DNA of 64,000 nt from JACDAE01 sp963717195. Its GTDB lineage: Bacteria > Chloroflexota > Ktedonobacteria > Ktedonobacterales > Ktedonobacteraceae. Location of the stretch: positions 46,029-110,028 of the forward strand of contig CAVQVR010000007.1 in the NCBI GenBank assembly GCA_963717195.1. The letters run 5' to 3'. A model generated the notes under the pieces. It did not search any database and was not told the origin of the DNA. It worked only from the letters and a program-made list of their open reading frames with translations. The translations under genes were made by a program, and so were the position numbers. This document shows positions 9,924 through 18,902 of the stretch, piece after piece (within the stretch, counting starts at the first letter, position 1; every line of letters starts with the position of its first letter).

Positions 9924-9968
9924 ATGTCCCTGATACAAAAGAGTACAGTCAGGTGGGAAAAAATGTGA
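9924..9968 (+). CDS. 14-codon leader ORF overlapping the histidine kinase start
   Basis: ATG at 9924 lies 7 nt after GGAGG (9912-9916), the strongest ribosome binding site nearby. The ORF encodes MSLIQKSTVRWEKM and stops at TGA 9966-9968. That stop overlaps the GTG (9965-9967) of the kinase as GTGA, the usual signature of translational coupling. Its product may have no function other than delivering ribosomes. Not proven to be translated. Confidence 0.45.
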   Translation: MSLIQKSTVRWEKM

Positions 9969-12118
9969 CACAACGTGTTAACAATGTAGAGCAGGTCCTG
10001 GCCGAGCATATAGACCAGTTGCGTGCCTGCCTCCAACATGTTTCGGACGATAGTCATGGGCCAGAAGAAGGCAGCGATGCGTGGTTGCTTCTAGAAGCTC
10101 TCGTCAGAAACGATGAATATAATAATGAAGTACTATCAGCGCGTTTTGAGCAGTCAGGGCACTGGTTGGCGCAGCAAGGAGGGAAGCTCGATACTCGTTT
10201 GAGTGGCTTGCAGTACTATGTGGAGACGCTTGCCTCTGAAATGAAAAAGATATTTGCGGTACAGCCCGATTTGCTTGCTGAGGCTATCTTGCGCCTGTAC
10301 CAGATGCAGTCGATCTGCGTGCTGGCGCTGACTCGGGGCTATCAGGGTGTAACAGATCAATTCATAAACGATAAATTGAATATGACTACTCGTCTAGAGC
10401 AACGGCTGGTCGCATTGCAACGCATCAATGGTGTTAGTAATTCCACGATGGACCTCGATCAGACCCTGGAAGTGACGGCGCAGGTGGTGGCTGAAGAGCT
10501 GCAGGTGGAGCTCTGTTCGATCTTCTTCTACGATGAGTTGCAGCGTATATTGACGTTACGTGCAACAAACGGGCCACGACCTCTAGGAGGAATGCACTTT
10601 ACATTGCGCCTGGGTGAGGGCTACAGTGGTTGGGTTGCCGATAAGGGGCGTCCTCTGGTGGCTCATGACGCGATGGCTGATGCGAATTTTGCTGGTGAGG
10701 CTCAAGCTTACAGCACTGAATATCATGGCCTGATGGTGTTGCCTATTATCTTCTTTGGGAACGAGGAGCGCCTGATCGGAGTGATCAGCGTGCAATCCTC
10801 TGAGGTGCGCGACTTTACCCGTGATGAAATTAGCTTTGTTGAGGTAGTGGCCGGGATCGTCGCCATTGGTATTGAGAATGGTCATCTCTATGAGCAGACG
10901 GATGAGCAGTTGCGGCGCAAAGTACATGAACTGGCGACACTTCACCGTGTATCGTGGGTTATTGCTTCAACGCTTAATCTCGATGAAGTATTACAGATGA
11001 TTACGACACAGGCCGTCCATCTCTCAGGAGCCGAGCGCTCCTGCATCTTTGAGCTCGATCCCGATCTACGTCGTTTGCACGCGCTAGCGCATTATGGTCT
11101 TGATAATGGTCTGGCCAGTCGCATTCAAATTGACGTTGGTCAGTGTTGCGCCGGACGCTGTGTACAGACGGGTAGACCCAGTATGGCTGTTGACTGCTTC
11201 CATGCTGATGAACACTGCTTCCTGCATAACGATCCAATCATGTCGTCAGAGATTCATTCTGTGCTCTGCGTGCCGCTCAAAGTCAAGCAGAAGATTTTGG
11301 GTTGTATCTGTGTCTATAGCAACCATCGTCATTTACTCAGCCCCGAACAGATGCAGCTTGTCATTACGTTCGCCAATGAGGCTGCTATCGCTATTGATAA
11401 TGCCCGTCTCTACGAGGAGACGCGCCGGGGTCTGGAACTGAAATCGGTGCTTTTGCGTGAACTACACCATCGTGTGAAAAATAATCTGGCTACTGTGGCA
11501 GGAATTCTATCACTGCAGCGTCGTCGCACGCGTTCTTCCGAAGTACGCAATATTCTGGCGGAGAGCGTCAATCGCGTACAGGGGTTAGCGGCAACGCATG
11601 ATCTATTAGCTCACGAAGATGTGAGCGAAGCTCGGGTGGACGATATTGCGCGTAAGATCGTTGGAGTGGCGAATGCGAATTTGAGTTCACCTGATAAGCA
11701 CATTACCATTGTCGTCGAACCAAGTCCTGTGATCATCCCCTCGCGTGCCGTCACGATTTTGGCTCTGGCGATGAATGAAATGGTCTCGAATGCATTTAAA
11801 CATGGGATGGTAGGGCAATCTGAGGGAACGGTCATTGTGCGTGGACGGGAAGAGGATGGTTCGGTAATTGTTCAGGTGATTGATACCGGCGGAGGACCAA
11901 TCTCTGAAGTGAGCGCGGAAGAAAGCGGGGAGAGCAATGGCTTTGAAGGATTGGGTCTTTCATTGATCAAAAACTTGATAGGTGATCTGGGTGGAAGCTT
12001 TTCACTACGGCGCAAAGTCGCCTCACAACCTGAAGATGAGGTCACAAAAGAATATCTTACGGGCGAATATACCGTTGCTGAAGTACGCTTCCCGCTCGTT
12101 CGTCGTAGTCGTGCCTGA
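9965..12118 (+). CDS. Soluble histidine kinase with two GAF domains (HisKA_2 type)
   Basis: 717 residues from GTG 9965, which has AGGTGGG at 9951-9957; the in-frame TTG 9896 precedes the promoter-proximal leader and is unlikely. The N-terminal region is helical (about 1-140). Two GAF sensor domains follow (about 155-310 and 325-485), the second with several Cys. The dimerisation/phosphoacceptor segment LRELHHRVKNN (about residue 500) identifies the HisKA_2 group, and a HATPase domain with an N box (NEMVSNAFKHG) and G boxes follows. No membrane segment is present, so it probably senses a cytoplasmic ligand or redox state. The response regulator 134 nt downstream is the probable partner. Confidence 0.88.
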   Translation: MTQRVNNVEQVLAEHIDQLRACLQHVSDDSHGPEEGSDAWLLLEALVRNDEYNNEVLSARFEQSGHWLAQQGGKLDTRLSGLQYYVETLASEMKKIFAVQPDLLAEAILRLYQMQSICVLALTRGYQGVTDQFINDKLNMTTRLEQRLVALQRINGVSNSTMDLDQTLEVTAQVVAEELQVELCSIFFYDELQRILTLRATNGPRPLGGMHFTLRLGEGYSGWVADKGRPLVAHDAMADANFAGEAQAYSTEYHGLMVLPIIFFGNEERLIGVISVQSSEVRDFTRDEISFVEVVAGIVAIGIENGHLYEQTDEQLRRKVHELATLHRVSWVIASTLNLDEVLQMITTQAVHLSGAERSCIFELDPDLRRLHALAHYGLDNGLASRIQIDVGQCCAGRCVQTGRPSMAVDCFHADEHCFLHNDPIMSSEIHSVLCVPLKVKQKILGCICVYSNHRHLLSPEQMQLVITFANEAAIAIDNARLYEETRRGLELKSVLLRELHHRVKNNLATVAGILSLQRRRTRSSEVRNILAESVNRVQGLAATHDLLAHEDVSEARVDDIARKIVGVANANLSSPDKHITIVVEPSPVIIPSRAVTILALAMNEMVSNAFKHGMVGQSEGTVIVRGREEDGSVIVQVIDTGGGPISEVSAEESGESNGFEGLGLSLIKNLIGDLGGSFSLRRKVASQPEDEVTKEYLTGEYTVAEVRFPLVRRSRA

Positions 12119-12252
12119 ATGACCTCATCTCCGTTGACCTGATTAAGAACGTTGTAAGAGACCCTGACAAAGGGATGTGTTTCTTCGGTATCTTGAAACG
12201 TTTGTCGTGCGTCTGTTTTGAGAGATATGGTGGTTTGTAGAGGTGAAATGAT

Positions 12253-12729
12253 ATGCATACGCCTGCAAAATCAAAAATTCTGGTAGTTGAAGACGAGCCC
12301 TCTATTCAACAGGTGTTGTGTTTCTTTTTAAATCATAATGGCTTTGAGGTACTGGGTGTCTCTAATGGTCAGGATGCGATCCGCGCCATTTCAGAATTTG
12401 ATCCTCACCTTGTCATCCTGGATCTGATTATGCGCCCGGTTTCGGGTTGGGATGTCCTTACGTGGCTGCGCGTGAACCACCCATCTCCCCCTCTCCCTGT
12501 TATTGTGTTGAGCGCATTGATAAATTTAAAGGAGCAGATGCATGGTTTTGAGGAAGGGGCCGTGGAGTATATTACGAAGCCGACGCAGCCGAGTGCGATA
12601 GTTGAGCGGGTGCGCACAATTCTGGCGATGAGCGCGGAACAGCGTAGTCTGCTCCAGCATAAACGTCTGGATGAGCAACGCAAGACATTAGCGCGTCTCA
12701 CCATACGACGGGACGAATTCGTTTATTAG
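12253..12729 (+). CDS. Response regulator, receiver domain only
   Basis: 158 residues; GAGGTG lies 7 nt before ATG 12253. A CheY-like receiver domain fills residues 8-125. It has the acidic pair in VVEDEP, phosphoacceptor Asp57 (VILDLIM), the conserved Thr/Ser position (VLSA) and Lys in YITKP. After it come about 30 charged helical residues and no DNA-binding domain, so output is probably by protein contact. Placed directly after the GAF histidine kinase, it probably forms a phosphorelay with it. Confidence 0.88.
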   Translation: MHTPAKSKILVVEDEPSIQQVLCFFLNHNGFEVLGVSNGQDAIRAISEFDPHLVILDLIMRPVSGWDVLTWLRVNHPSPPLPVIVLSALINLKEQMHGFEEGAVEYITKPTQPSAIVERVRTILAMSAEQRSLLQHKRLDEQRKTLARLTIRRDEFVY

Positions 12730-12765
12730 ATCCCATATGGGCTTGTAAACGATGCATATGGATGC

Positions 12766-13818
12766 CTAAATGCGGCGGGTAAAAGAATGTCCGCATTTGT
12801 AGCAGAAACGGTTGCTGGCAGGGTTATTAGTGGTGCAGAGTGGGCACTGGTTTATCGGCTTGCCACACTGTGTGCAGAATCGCACCTGAGGTTTATTTAA
12901 TTTTCTGCAATACGGGCAGAGGTAGATGGCCTCTAGTGGTGTGGAGGGGCGTGGCATGGTTGATGATGGTGCTCTGCTGAGTGCCTGTTTCAGGGCTTCG
13001 GCCATATCGCTTGCTTGCTGATAGCGCTGTTCTGGCTTTTTCATCAGTGCAGTAAGAATGACGTTTTCAATGACCGGGTTGATGTCGCGATGAAGTGAAG
13101 ATGGGGTGGGAGGAGGCTCATAAATATGGCTATGCGCGAGAGCGGGGTAATTATCGCCGCGAAAGGGAGTATAGCCGGTCATTGCTTCAAATAACATGAC
13201 TCCGAGGGCGTAGATGTCAGCACGTCCGTCGATTGCTCCTCCTTTGCATTGTTCCGGTGACATATATTCAGGTGTGCCAACTCCAGCACCTGGCCGTGTC
13301 AGGCCTTCTCTTGTACCGGCAAGCACCTTTGCTATACCGAAGTCGGAGAGAATAGGGCGACCTGAGCGATCCAGCAGGACGTTGACGGGCTTGATGTCGC
13401 GATGAATGATCCCCTGTTCGTGTGCATAGGAAAGGGCGTCAGCGAGCTGTGAGAAGACCTGCACGACTTCCAGGGTCTCCATGACTTTTCCTTGCAGATG
13501 CAATTGATCGAGCCGCTGCTTGAGCGTTCCTCCACTGACCAGTTGCATCACGATATAGAGGTGCCCGTTTTGCTCACTGGCATCATGGACCGTGACGATG
13601 TTGGGATGGGACAGGCGGGCAACCAGCCTGGCCTCCAGGTTGAAACGCTCAACAAAGCTAATGTCGGCAGCATACCAGGGAGGGAGAACCTTTATCGCAA
13701 CTTCTCGGTCCAGATTCTCCTGATACGCTTTATAGACACGCGCCATTCCTCCCTGCCCTACTGATGCAAGGATGCGGTAGCTGCCAAGCGTTGTGCCAAT
13801 TAGTTCGTCTTGTTGCAT
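12766..13818 (-). CDS. Ser/Thr protein kinase with two C-terminal zinc ribbons
   Basis: 350 residues. The kinase domain (about 13-275) has the glycine loop (GQGGMARVY), VAIK, HRDIKPVN (about 141) and DFG (about 160), and the SPE of the activation loop, so it should be active. There is no transmembrane segment. The C-terminus holds two CxxC...CxxC zinc ribbons (about 300-347), which probably mediate protein binding. It is the last gene of a minus-strand trio after an FHA protein (38-nt gap) and a kinase-FHA gene, suggesting one phospho-Thr signalling unit. The ribosome binding site is weak, so translation may depend on the upstream gene. Confidence 0.9.
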   Translation of the reverse strand: MQQDELIGTTLGSYRILASVGQGGMARVYKAYQENLDREVAIKVLPPWYAADISFVERFNLEARLVARLSHPNIVTVHDASEQNGHLYIVMQLVSGGTLKQRLDQLHLQGKVMETLEVVQVFSQLADALSYAHEQGIIHRDIKPVNVLLDRSGRPILSDFGIAKVLAGTREGLTRPGAGVGTPEYMSPEQCKGGAIDGRADIYALGVMLFEAMTGYTPFRGDNYPALAHSHIYEPPPTPSSLHRDINPVIENVILTALMKKPEQRYQQASDMAEALKQALSRAPSSTMPRPSTPLEAIYLCPYCRKLNKPQVRFCTQCGKPINQCPLCTTNNPASNRFCYKCGHSFTRRI

Positions 13819-13856
13819 GATATCGTTATGTCAGATACGGCTTTTCGGAGCCGGAG

Positions 13857-15113
13857 CTAACGTCTGCCAAAGACGAGGGTTGTTTGACCAAGCTGGATGC
13901 GGTCGCCTTCCTGTAGTGGATAGGTTTGATTTTTGCTGACGAGCTGGCCGTTGACCTTGGTCCCATTTGCGCTTCCTTCATCTCTAAGGGCATAGTTGCC
14001 ATTGCCCATATTGACGATGGATGCGTGCAGGCGTGAGACAGCCAGGTCTTCGAGGAAGATATCGCTCTCCCGGCTACGTCCAATGCTCAAAGCCTCTTTG
14101 CGTACCTCATAGATGCGTCCTGGTTCCTTGCCTTCTTCCACACGTACGAAGCCGAGCCCTCCCTGTGGTCCTGTTGTGCGCAGCATGGTTTTGTCACCAT
14201 CGTTGTTTGCGAACATGGTTGGATCTTGCATCATACCGGGAGTTTGCCCAAAGCCTCCTTGCTGCCATGGTGGGGTGCCAGCGGGACTACTGACGGGTGC
14301 AGGAGCTGCCGGGGTTCCCCAGGAGGCTGCTGGCTGTTGAGCAGCTTGTGCAGCCCATGGATCAGCTGCTTGTGCGCCTCCAAAAGCTTGCCCACCCCAC
14401 GAGGGACCAGAGCTGTTATTTCCATAAGCGGCCTGTGGTTGCCCCTGTTGTGGCGAAGGTTGAGCGGGCTGAGCGGCCCAGGGGTTTGCAGGCTGAGCGG
14501 GCTGGCCCCATGGGTCTTGAGCGGGTTGAGCGGGTTGAGCGGGCTGGCCCCATGGGTCTTGAGCGGGTTGAGCAGGCTGAGCGGGCTGGCCCCATGGGTC
14601 TTGAGCAGGCTGGTTTCCCCAGGCGTTAGCGCCGGGTTGCTGAGCGCCCCAACCAGGTTGAGCGGGCTGACCTGGGGCTGCTTGATTACCACCCGCATTC
14701 CAGGAATTTGGTGGTTGTGCAGGAGGTGGTGCGCCCCAACCTGCTCCCTGTTGCTGAGGGGGCTGGCCCCAATTTCCAGCTGTGTCTGGTGCACCCCAAC
14801 CTGCTCCCTGTTGCTGAGGGGGCTGGCCCCAATTTCCAGCTGCCTGACCGGGAGCGCTTTGCTGATTCCAGCCACCTGCTCCCTGCTGATTCCAGCCGCC
14901 AACTGCTCCTGGTTGCTGAGCTGCCGCCTGGCGCTGCCAATCACTGGCTTCATTCGCATCGGTTGCTTTAGATCCTTTTTTGCCGCCAGTGCGGAGAAGC
15001 AAGAAGGAACCAATACCCAGAATCGCAGCAATGATAATGATGGCAATAATGATAACTGGTCCTGATGAAACTGGCAGCGCAATTGTGGCGGCTGCACAAA
15101 CGAAAGCATCCAT
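13857..15113 (-). CDS. Membrane-anchored FHA-domain protein with long Pro/Gln/Trp repeat linker
   Basis: 418 residues; GAGGGG precedes ATG 15113. One transmembrane helix (about 17-42) is followed by about 250 residues rich in Gln, Pro, Ala, Trp and Gly, including 14- and 20-residue tandem repeats. The C-terminal FHA domain (about 325-415) has the signature GRSRESD...SRLHA...NGT that binds phosphothreonine. With kinases on both sides, it probably docks the phosphorylated proteins or the kinases themselves at the membrane. The linker is probably disordered and evolves by repeat slippage. Confidence 0.88.
   Translation of the reverse strand: MDAFVCAAATIALPVSSGPVIIIAIIIIAAILGIGSFLLLRTGGKKGSKATDANEASDWQRQAAAQQPGAVGGWNQQGAGGWNQQSAPGQAAGNWGQPPQQQGAGWGAPDTAGNWGQPPQQQGAGWGAPPPAQPPNSWNAGGNQAAPGQPAQPGWGAQQPGANAWGNQPAQDPWGQPAQPAQPAQDPWGQPAQPAQPAQDPWGQPAQPANPWAAQPAQPSPQQGQPQAAYGNNSSGPSWGGQAFGGAQAADPWAAQAAQQPAASWGTPAAPAPVSSPAGTPPWQQGGFGQTPGMMQDPTMFANNDGDKTMLRTTGPQGGLGFVRVEEGKEPGRIYEVRKEALSIGRSRESDIFLEDLAVSRLHASIVNMGNGNYALRDEGSANGTKVNGQLVSKNQTYPLQEGDRIQLGQTTLVFGRR
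14497..14622. repeat. 42-bp tandem repeat inside the FHA gene
   Basis: Three units starting at 14497, 14539 and 14581, nearly identical, each coding a 14-residue block around DPWGQPAQ. The period is a multiple of three, so copy changes keep the frame. Confidence 0.85.
14731..14842. repeat. 60-bp tandem repeat inside the FHA gene
   Basis: 52-bp segments at 14731-14782 and 14791-14842 differ at one base, with an exact 60-bp period (20 codons). They encode the GNWGQPPQQQGAGWGAP block of the linker. Confidence 0.88.
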
Positions 15114-15256
15114 TATAGTTCACCCCTCTGATCGTAGGGGCGGCTGAGCAACGCTTCCCTCTTGTTATGAGAGCAGGTATGCTGCCACCCGATCTAAATC
15201 AGGCACCTGACAATGGTACCCCTACAGCTGCGACTCAGCGTGTATTGACACCTCTG

Positions 15257-16486
15257 TTATCGCAATTCAAAACGTACCTCAACGCTGCCAAAGCGCAGAA
15301 CATCACCATCTTTGAGGGTACGTTCCTCATGTGGTGTCAAGATTACTCCATTTAAACAAGTTTTATTCAATGCATTCAGATCTTCAACGGTATATTTGCC
15401 CTGCTGGTTGCGCAGATAAGCATGCCGCCGTCCGACCGTCTTGTCAGGCAGGTTTATTTCTGGGAAGATACCCAGTGTAGGATCTTTCCTTCCCACTACC
15501 ATCAAATCACCTCGTAAGGGGATAGTTTCCCCATTTGAGATAACTAGAATGCGAGCCTCTTTTTGCGGGGCCACTGGCGGCTTGTTAAGGTAGCCACCAT
15601 TTCCTGGCCCGGGATCGCCTCCTGGTCGCCCCACTCGCTCAGGCAATGCCTGAATACGCTCCTGCAACTGTTCAAGTGCAACAATAAACTCTCGTGGCGT
15701 TGCGAAGCGATCCGCCGGTGACTTTGCCAGTGCCTTCTGCATGAAGGTGTCCATTTCTAGCGGTAAGTCTGGTCGTAAACGGCAGATCGATGGAACATTC
15801 TCATTCATATGTTTGATGACGATGTCGACCGCTGTTTCACCCTCAAAGGGAGGGCGGCTGGTCAGCATCTCAAACAGAACCGTAGCGACCGAATAAAGAT
15901 CGGAGCGCGTGTCCGCCGAACGCCCACTTTCTGCCTGTTCAGGCGAGATATAGTAGGCAGTACCCATAAATACGTTGGACTGTGTTAGCGTGACGGTTTC
16001 CCGGCCACGTGCTAACCCAAAATCGGTGATTTTGATCATATCGTGAGTGTTGACAAGAATATTCTGTGGCTTAATATCGCGATGTACTACACCCTGCTTA
16101 TATGCCGTGTCCAGTCCCTCGGCGATCTGCCGTGCATAGTTCAACGTTCTCAGTGCCTCCATTGGACCATCGTTGAGCATATAGTACTTAAGATTCTGGC
16201 CATCAATATAGTCCATCACGATATAATTCATGTTATTGTCTTCCCCATAGTCAACGATGCGCACAATATGAGGATCACTAAGATTTAGCAGAATATGGGC
16301 TTCGCGCTGGAAACGAGCAAGCAATTCATCATCGTTCGAAAGCTCAATATGCATGACCTTCAAAGCATAGATATGATTGTTTTCGATATCGCGTGCAACG
16401 TAGACTGTGGCGAAACTCCCTCTTCCTCGTTCATCAATGAGTTTATAGCGCCCCTTTATGGTACGGCCAATCATATCCCCGCTCAT
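15257..16486 (-). CDS. Ser/Thr protein kinase with C-terminal FHA domain
   Basis: 409 residues; AAGGAG precedes ATG 16486. The kinase domain (about 12-275) has GRGSFATVY, the Lys in ALKVMH, HRDIKPQN, DFG and ISPEQ, all intact. After a Gly/Pro-rich linker, an FHA domain occupies about 315-405 (VVGRKD...GRRHA...NKTCLNG). Kinase and phospho-Thr reader in one chain suggest docking on its own or a partner's phosphorylated residues. It is the first gene of the minus-strand trio and has a good promoter directly upstream. No transmembrane segment is seen. Confidence 0.92.
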   Translation of the reverse strand: MSGDMIGRTIKGRYKLIDERGRGSFATVYVARDIENNHIYALKVMHIELSNDDELLARFQREAHILLNLSDPHIVRIVDYGEDNNMNYIVMDYIDGQNLKYYMLNDGPMEALRTLNYARQIAEGLDTAYKQGVVHRDIKPQNILVNTHDMIKITDFGLARGRETVTLTQSNVFMGTAYYISPEQAESGRSADTRSDLYSVATVLFEMLTSRPPFEGETAVDIVIKHMNENVPSICRLRPDLPLEMDTFMQKALAKSPADRFATPREFIVALEQLQERIQALPERVGRPGGDPGPGNGGYLNKPPVAPQKEARILVISNGETIPLRGDLMVVGRKDPTLGIFPEINLPDKTVGRRHAYLRNQQGKYTVEDLNALNKTCLNGVILTPHEERTLKDGDVLRFGSVEVRFELR

Positions 16487-16530
16487 GGCTGCGATCTCCT
16501 TATCCGGTAAGGCTACTTATCAGCGACCAT

Positions 16531-16559
16531 ATTATACACCATCCGCTCATCTGTGTCAT
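16531..16559 (-). promoter_or_regulatory. Promoter of the kinase-FHA operon
   Basis: On the minus strand: ATGACA (16559-16554), a 17-nt spacer and TATAAT (16536-16531). Transcription would start near 16524, leaving a leader of under 40 nt before ATG 16486. Confidence 0.65.
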
Positions 16560-16676
16560 GATGGTGTTTTTACGTGCGTATGGCTGGCCTTGCTCTACTA
16601 TTCTCTGTTTTAAGAACGAAACAACTCCTGATTATTCACATAGATAGGAGACTTACTCGATAATTATAACCGACAT

Positions 16677-17648
16677 TTATGCCTGTGGGGTTGGAGGTGG
16701 CCGTAGGGGAAGCGCAAATCCCCAGTCAAGCAATCTCGCGGCATCAGTAAAACGTACATTGGGATCTGTAGTGCTATCATTCAGTACGGTACCGATCAGG
16801 TGATGCCCTCCACTGGTTGCCGAGAAAACTAAGCAATAACCCGCCTCAGGGGTAAAGCCTGTTTTTATGCCTATCGCGCCTGGATAGCTGCTGAGCAAGG
16901 TATCGGTCGTTACCCAATCGTAGGCATGATGATCTGCAGTTGGGGGCAATTTGTATTCTTGCAGTTGGGCAATCTGGGCGAAGAGGGGATTATTCATGGC
17001 TATACGTGTGAGCTGCGTCAGGTCGGCGGCGCTGGTGTAGTGATTGGGATCGGGCTTCCCCTGTGGCGTCATATAGGTGAGCCCATCAGGATTAATATAA
17101 TGTGTCTGTGTAAGATGCAGGCGTTGAGCGTACTGGTTCATGATGTCCACAAATTTTGCAGGCGAGCCGGCGACGGCATCGGCAATAGAGATGGCGGCAT
17201 CGTCACCCGAAGGCAGCATCAGGGCATACAGCAGGTCCTCCAGGCGAATCTTATCGCCAACAACCAGCAGAGCACTGCTACCCTGATTTTTCTTTACCTC
17301 GTCGACGGCATCCTGCTTAATGGTGACAATCTGATTCAAGTCTGCCGTTTGAAGAGTGATAAGTGCAGTCATAACCTTGGTCGTACTTGCCATAGGCAGG
17401 CGTTGCTGTCCATTCATGTTGACCAGCACGTGCCCTGTATCGGCATCCAACAAATAGGCGGCTTTTGCACCCACGGCAGGCGGCGTTCCCTCGACAGTGA
17501 GAATAGGTTTTGGTGTCGGTGTTGGAGGGCCAAAAGAGGAGAGCATCCGTGCCCCAACTGGAGTTGTGCCTAATATCGCACCAACTCCAATAAGCAAGAC
17601 CATAGCCAGTAAGAGCAAGATAACAGCGAAAATGCGACGTAGCAGCAT
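16677..17648 (-). CDS. D-alanyl-D-alanine carboxypeptidase (class A PBP5/DacF type)
   Basis: Trims peptidoglycan stem peptides outside the membrane. I take ATG 17648: AGGAG lies 4 nt upstream, and the longer start at 17672 overlaps the -10 box of the promoter. 323 residues. An N-terminal membrane anchor/signal helix (about 8-28) and a Pro/Thr linker precede the catalytic domain. Its motifs are STTK (Ser88-Lys91), SGD (in LPSGDDA, replacing the usual SxN) and KTG (IKTGFTPEAG). It lacks the C-terminal beta domain and amphipathic helix of longer members, so the N-terminal helix probably holds it at the membrane. Confidence 0.88.
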   Translation of the reverse strand: MLLRRIFAVILLLLAMVLLIGVGAILGTTPVGARMLSSFGPPTPTPKPILTVEGTPPAVGAKAAYLLDADTGHVLVNMNGQQRLPMASTTKVMTALITLQTADLNQIVTIKQDAVDEVKKNQGSSALLVVGDKIRLEDLLYALMLPSGDDAAISIADAVAGSPAKFVDIMNQYAQRLHLTQTHYINPDGLTYMTPQGKPDPNHYTSAADLTQLTRIAMNNPLFAQIAQLQEYKLPPTADHHAYDWVTTDTLLSSYPGAIGIKTGFTPEAGYCLVFSATSGGHHLIGTVLNDSTTDPNVRFTDAARLLDWGFALPLRPPPTPQA

Positions 17649-17670
17649 ACAGCTCCTCTTTTTCTCTCTC

Positions 17671-17699
17671 ATTATAACATTGCTAGTATTGTATTGTAA
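17671..17699 (-). promoter_or_regulatory. Promoter of the carboxypeptidase gene
   Basis: Minus strand: TTACAA (17699-17694), a 17-nt spacer and TATAAT (17676-17671). It decides the downstream ATG 17648 as the start, because a start at 17672 would lie inside the -10 element. Confidence 0.65.
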
Positions 17700-17914
17700 T
17701 TTAAACGAAAACAATAGTGCTTATTTCACATCGAGACCTATTCCTCCTATCCCCTCCCGTATCCTTTTCGGCAAGATAATTCGTACTACAAAGGAAGACT
17801 GAAGTGTATCCTTTTTGCTTGATACAGAGCGTTGTATCGCAGTTCGGAATAGGGAGGGATGTGAAGTGGAAGATAAAAGATGGCCTGTATGGCCGCCGGG
17901 AAAGGAATAGATCA

Positions 17915-18790
17915 ATGAAGTCGAATGTGCATACGCCCGCAAAAGTGCAGCAGGGTCAATACTCTGCTCGACGTATAGCTACCAGCCATTGGGTGACTAT
18001 GTTTGCACGCCTTGGTTATGCCGCAAAGGGTATTGTCTACCTGATTATAGGTGCACTCGCCGTAGAGCTAGCCGCTGGCAGAGGCGGGGCAACTACTGAT
18101 CAGAGAGGCGCGTTGCGTACAATTTACGAGCAGCCCTTTGGCAAATTCTTACTCGTTGTTGTTGCTATTGGTTTAATTGCTTTTGCATTATGGAGTTTTA
18201 TTCAGGCCTTGTTTGATACTGAGGGCAAGGGCAAGGATGCAAAGGGTATTCTGGGACGCATTGGCTATGCCGCTGTTGGGATATCCTATGGATTGCTTGC
18301 TGTGGGTGCTATTCAGCTCGTTGCTGGTAGCAGCAATGGTGAAAAAAGCACGACCTCTTCGACGCAAGACTGGACTGGAAAAATACTCCATTATCCCGCC
18401 GGTGTGTTCCTGGTTGTGCTTATTGGCCTGATCGTGCTTGGTCTGGCAGGCTATATGTTCTATCGTGCGTATTCTGCCAACTTTAAAAAGAAGCTTGCTT
18501 TACAAGAAATGAGGGGGCAGGTACGGAAATGGGGCATCTACCTTGGCCGCTTCGGTTATGCAGCTATGGGTGCGGTCTTCTGTATTGTGGGCCTCTTCCT
18601 GATCATTGCCGCAGTTAACCATAATCCCAGTGATGCGAAGGGGTTGGATAGTGCTCTACAAGTGCTTTTGCATCAGCCGTTTGGTCCTTTCCTGCTGGCA
18701 ATTGTTGCTCTTGGCCTGTTTTCTTATGGTGTGTACTCCTTTGTGGAGGCACGCTATCGCCGCATGGCCGGGCAGCAGTTTGGCATGTAG
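17915..18790 (+). CDS. DUF1206 multi-pass membrane protein
   Basis: 291 residues from ATG 17915 (AAAGGA upstream); the GTG at 17804 would add an unusual 37-residue extension. The sequence has three repeats of a helical pair, each starting with a RxGYAAxG motif (FARLGYAAKG, LGRIGYAAVG, LGRFGYAAMG). That is the internal triplication of the DUF1206 family, giving about six transmembrane helices. Function unknown; no catalytic residues are evident. Its stop codon TAG (18788-18790) is the first part of the palindromic repeat that follows. Confidence 0.85.
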   Translation: MKSNVHTPAKVQQGQYSARRIATSHWVTMFARLGYAAKGIVYLIIGALAVELAAGRGGATTDQRGALRTIYEQPFGKFLLVVVAIGLIAFALWSFIQALFDTEGKGKDAKGILGRIGYAAVGISYGLLAVGAIQLVAGSSNGEKSTTSSTQDWTGKILHYPAGVFLVVLIGLIVLGLAGYMFYRAYSANFKKKLALQEMRGQVRKWGIYLGRFGYAAMGAVFCIVGLFLIIAAVNHNPSDAKGLDSALQVLLHQPFGPFLLAIVALGLFSYGVYSFVEARYRRMAGQQFGM

Positions 18791-18875
18791 GGGCCAGATT
18801 TATCGCGCCCAGGTGTCACTTACAAGAAATGCGTTGTTGGGGGTGACACCTGGGCGCGATAAATCCGGGCCTTAC
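18787..18875. repeat. GTAGGGGC-edge palindromic repeat (copy after DUF1206)
   Basis: Arms 18787-18819 and 18843-18875 are reverse complements over 33 nt with a couple of mismatches around a 23-nt loop. Edges read GTAGGGGC and its inverse. The left arm is identical over 32 nt to 38538-38569. The left edge supplies the stop codon of the DUF1206 gene. Confidence 0.9.
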
Positions 18876-18902
18876 GCAAACATATGCATAGTTACCAGGT
18901 TC

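Noticed and set aside
14226..15109. Long ORFs on the plus strand and the second minus frame across the FHA gene
   Set aside because: Products are Leu/Ser/Pro-rich shadows of the tandem repeat; the FHA frame has domains and a ribosome binding site.
15134..15225. GTAGGGG...CCCCTAC pair between the kinase-FHA and FHA genes
   Set aside because: Only 7 bp match the family edge and the arms do not pair beyond it.
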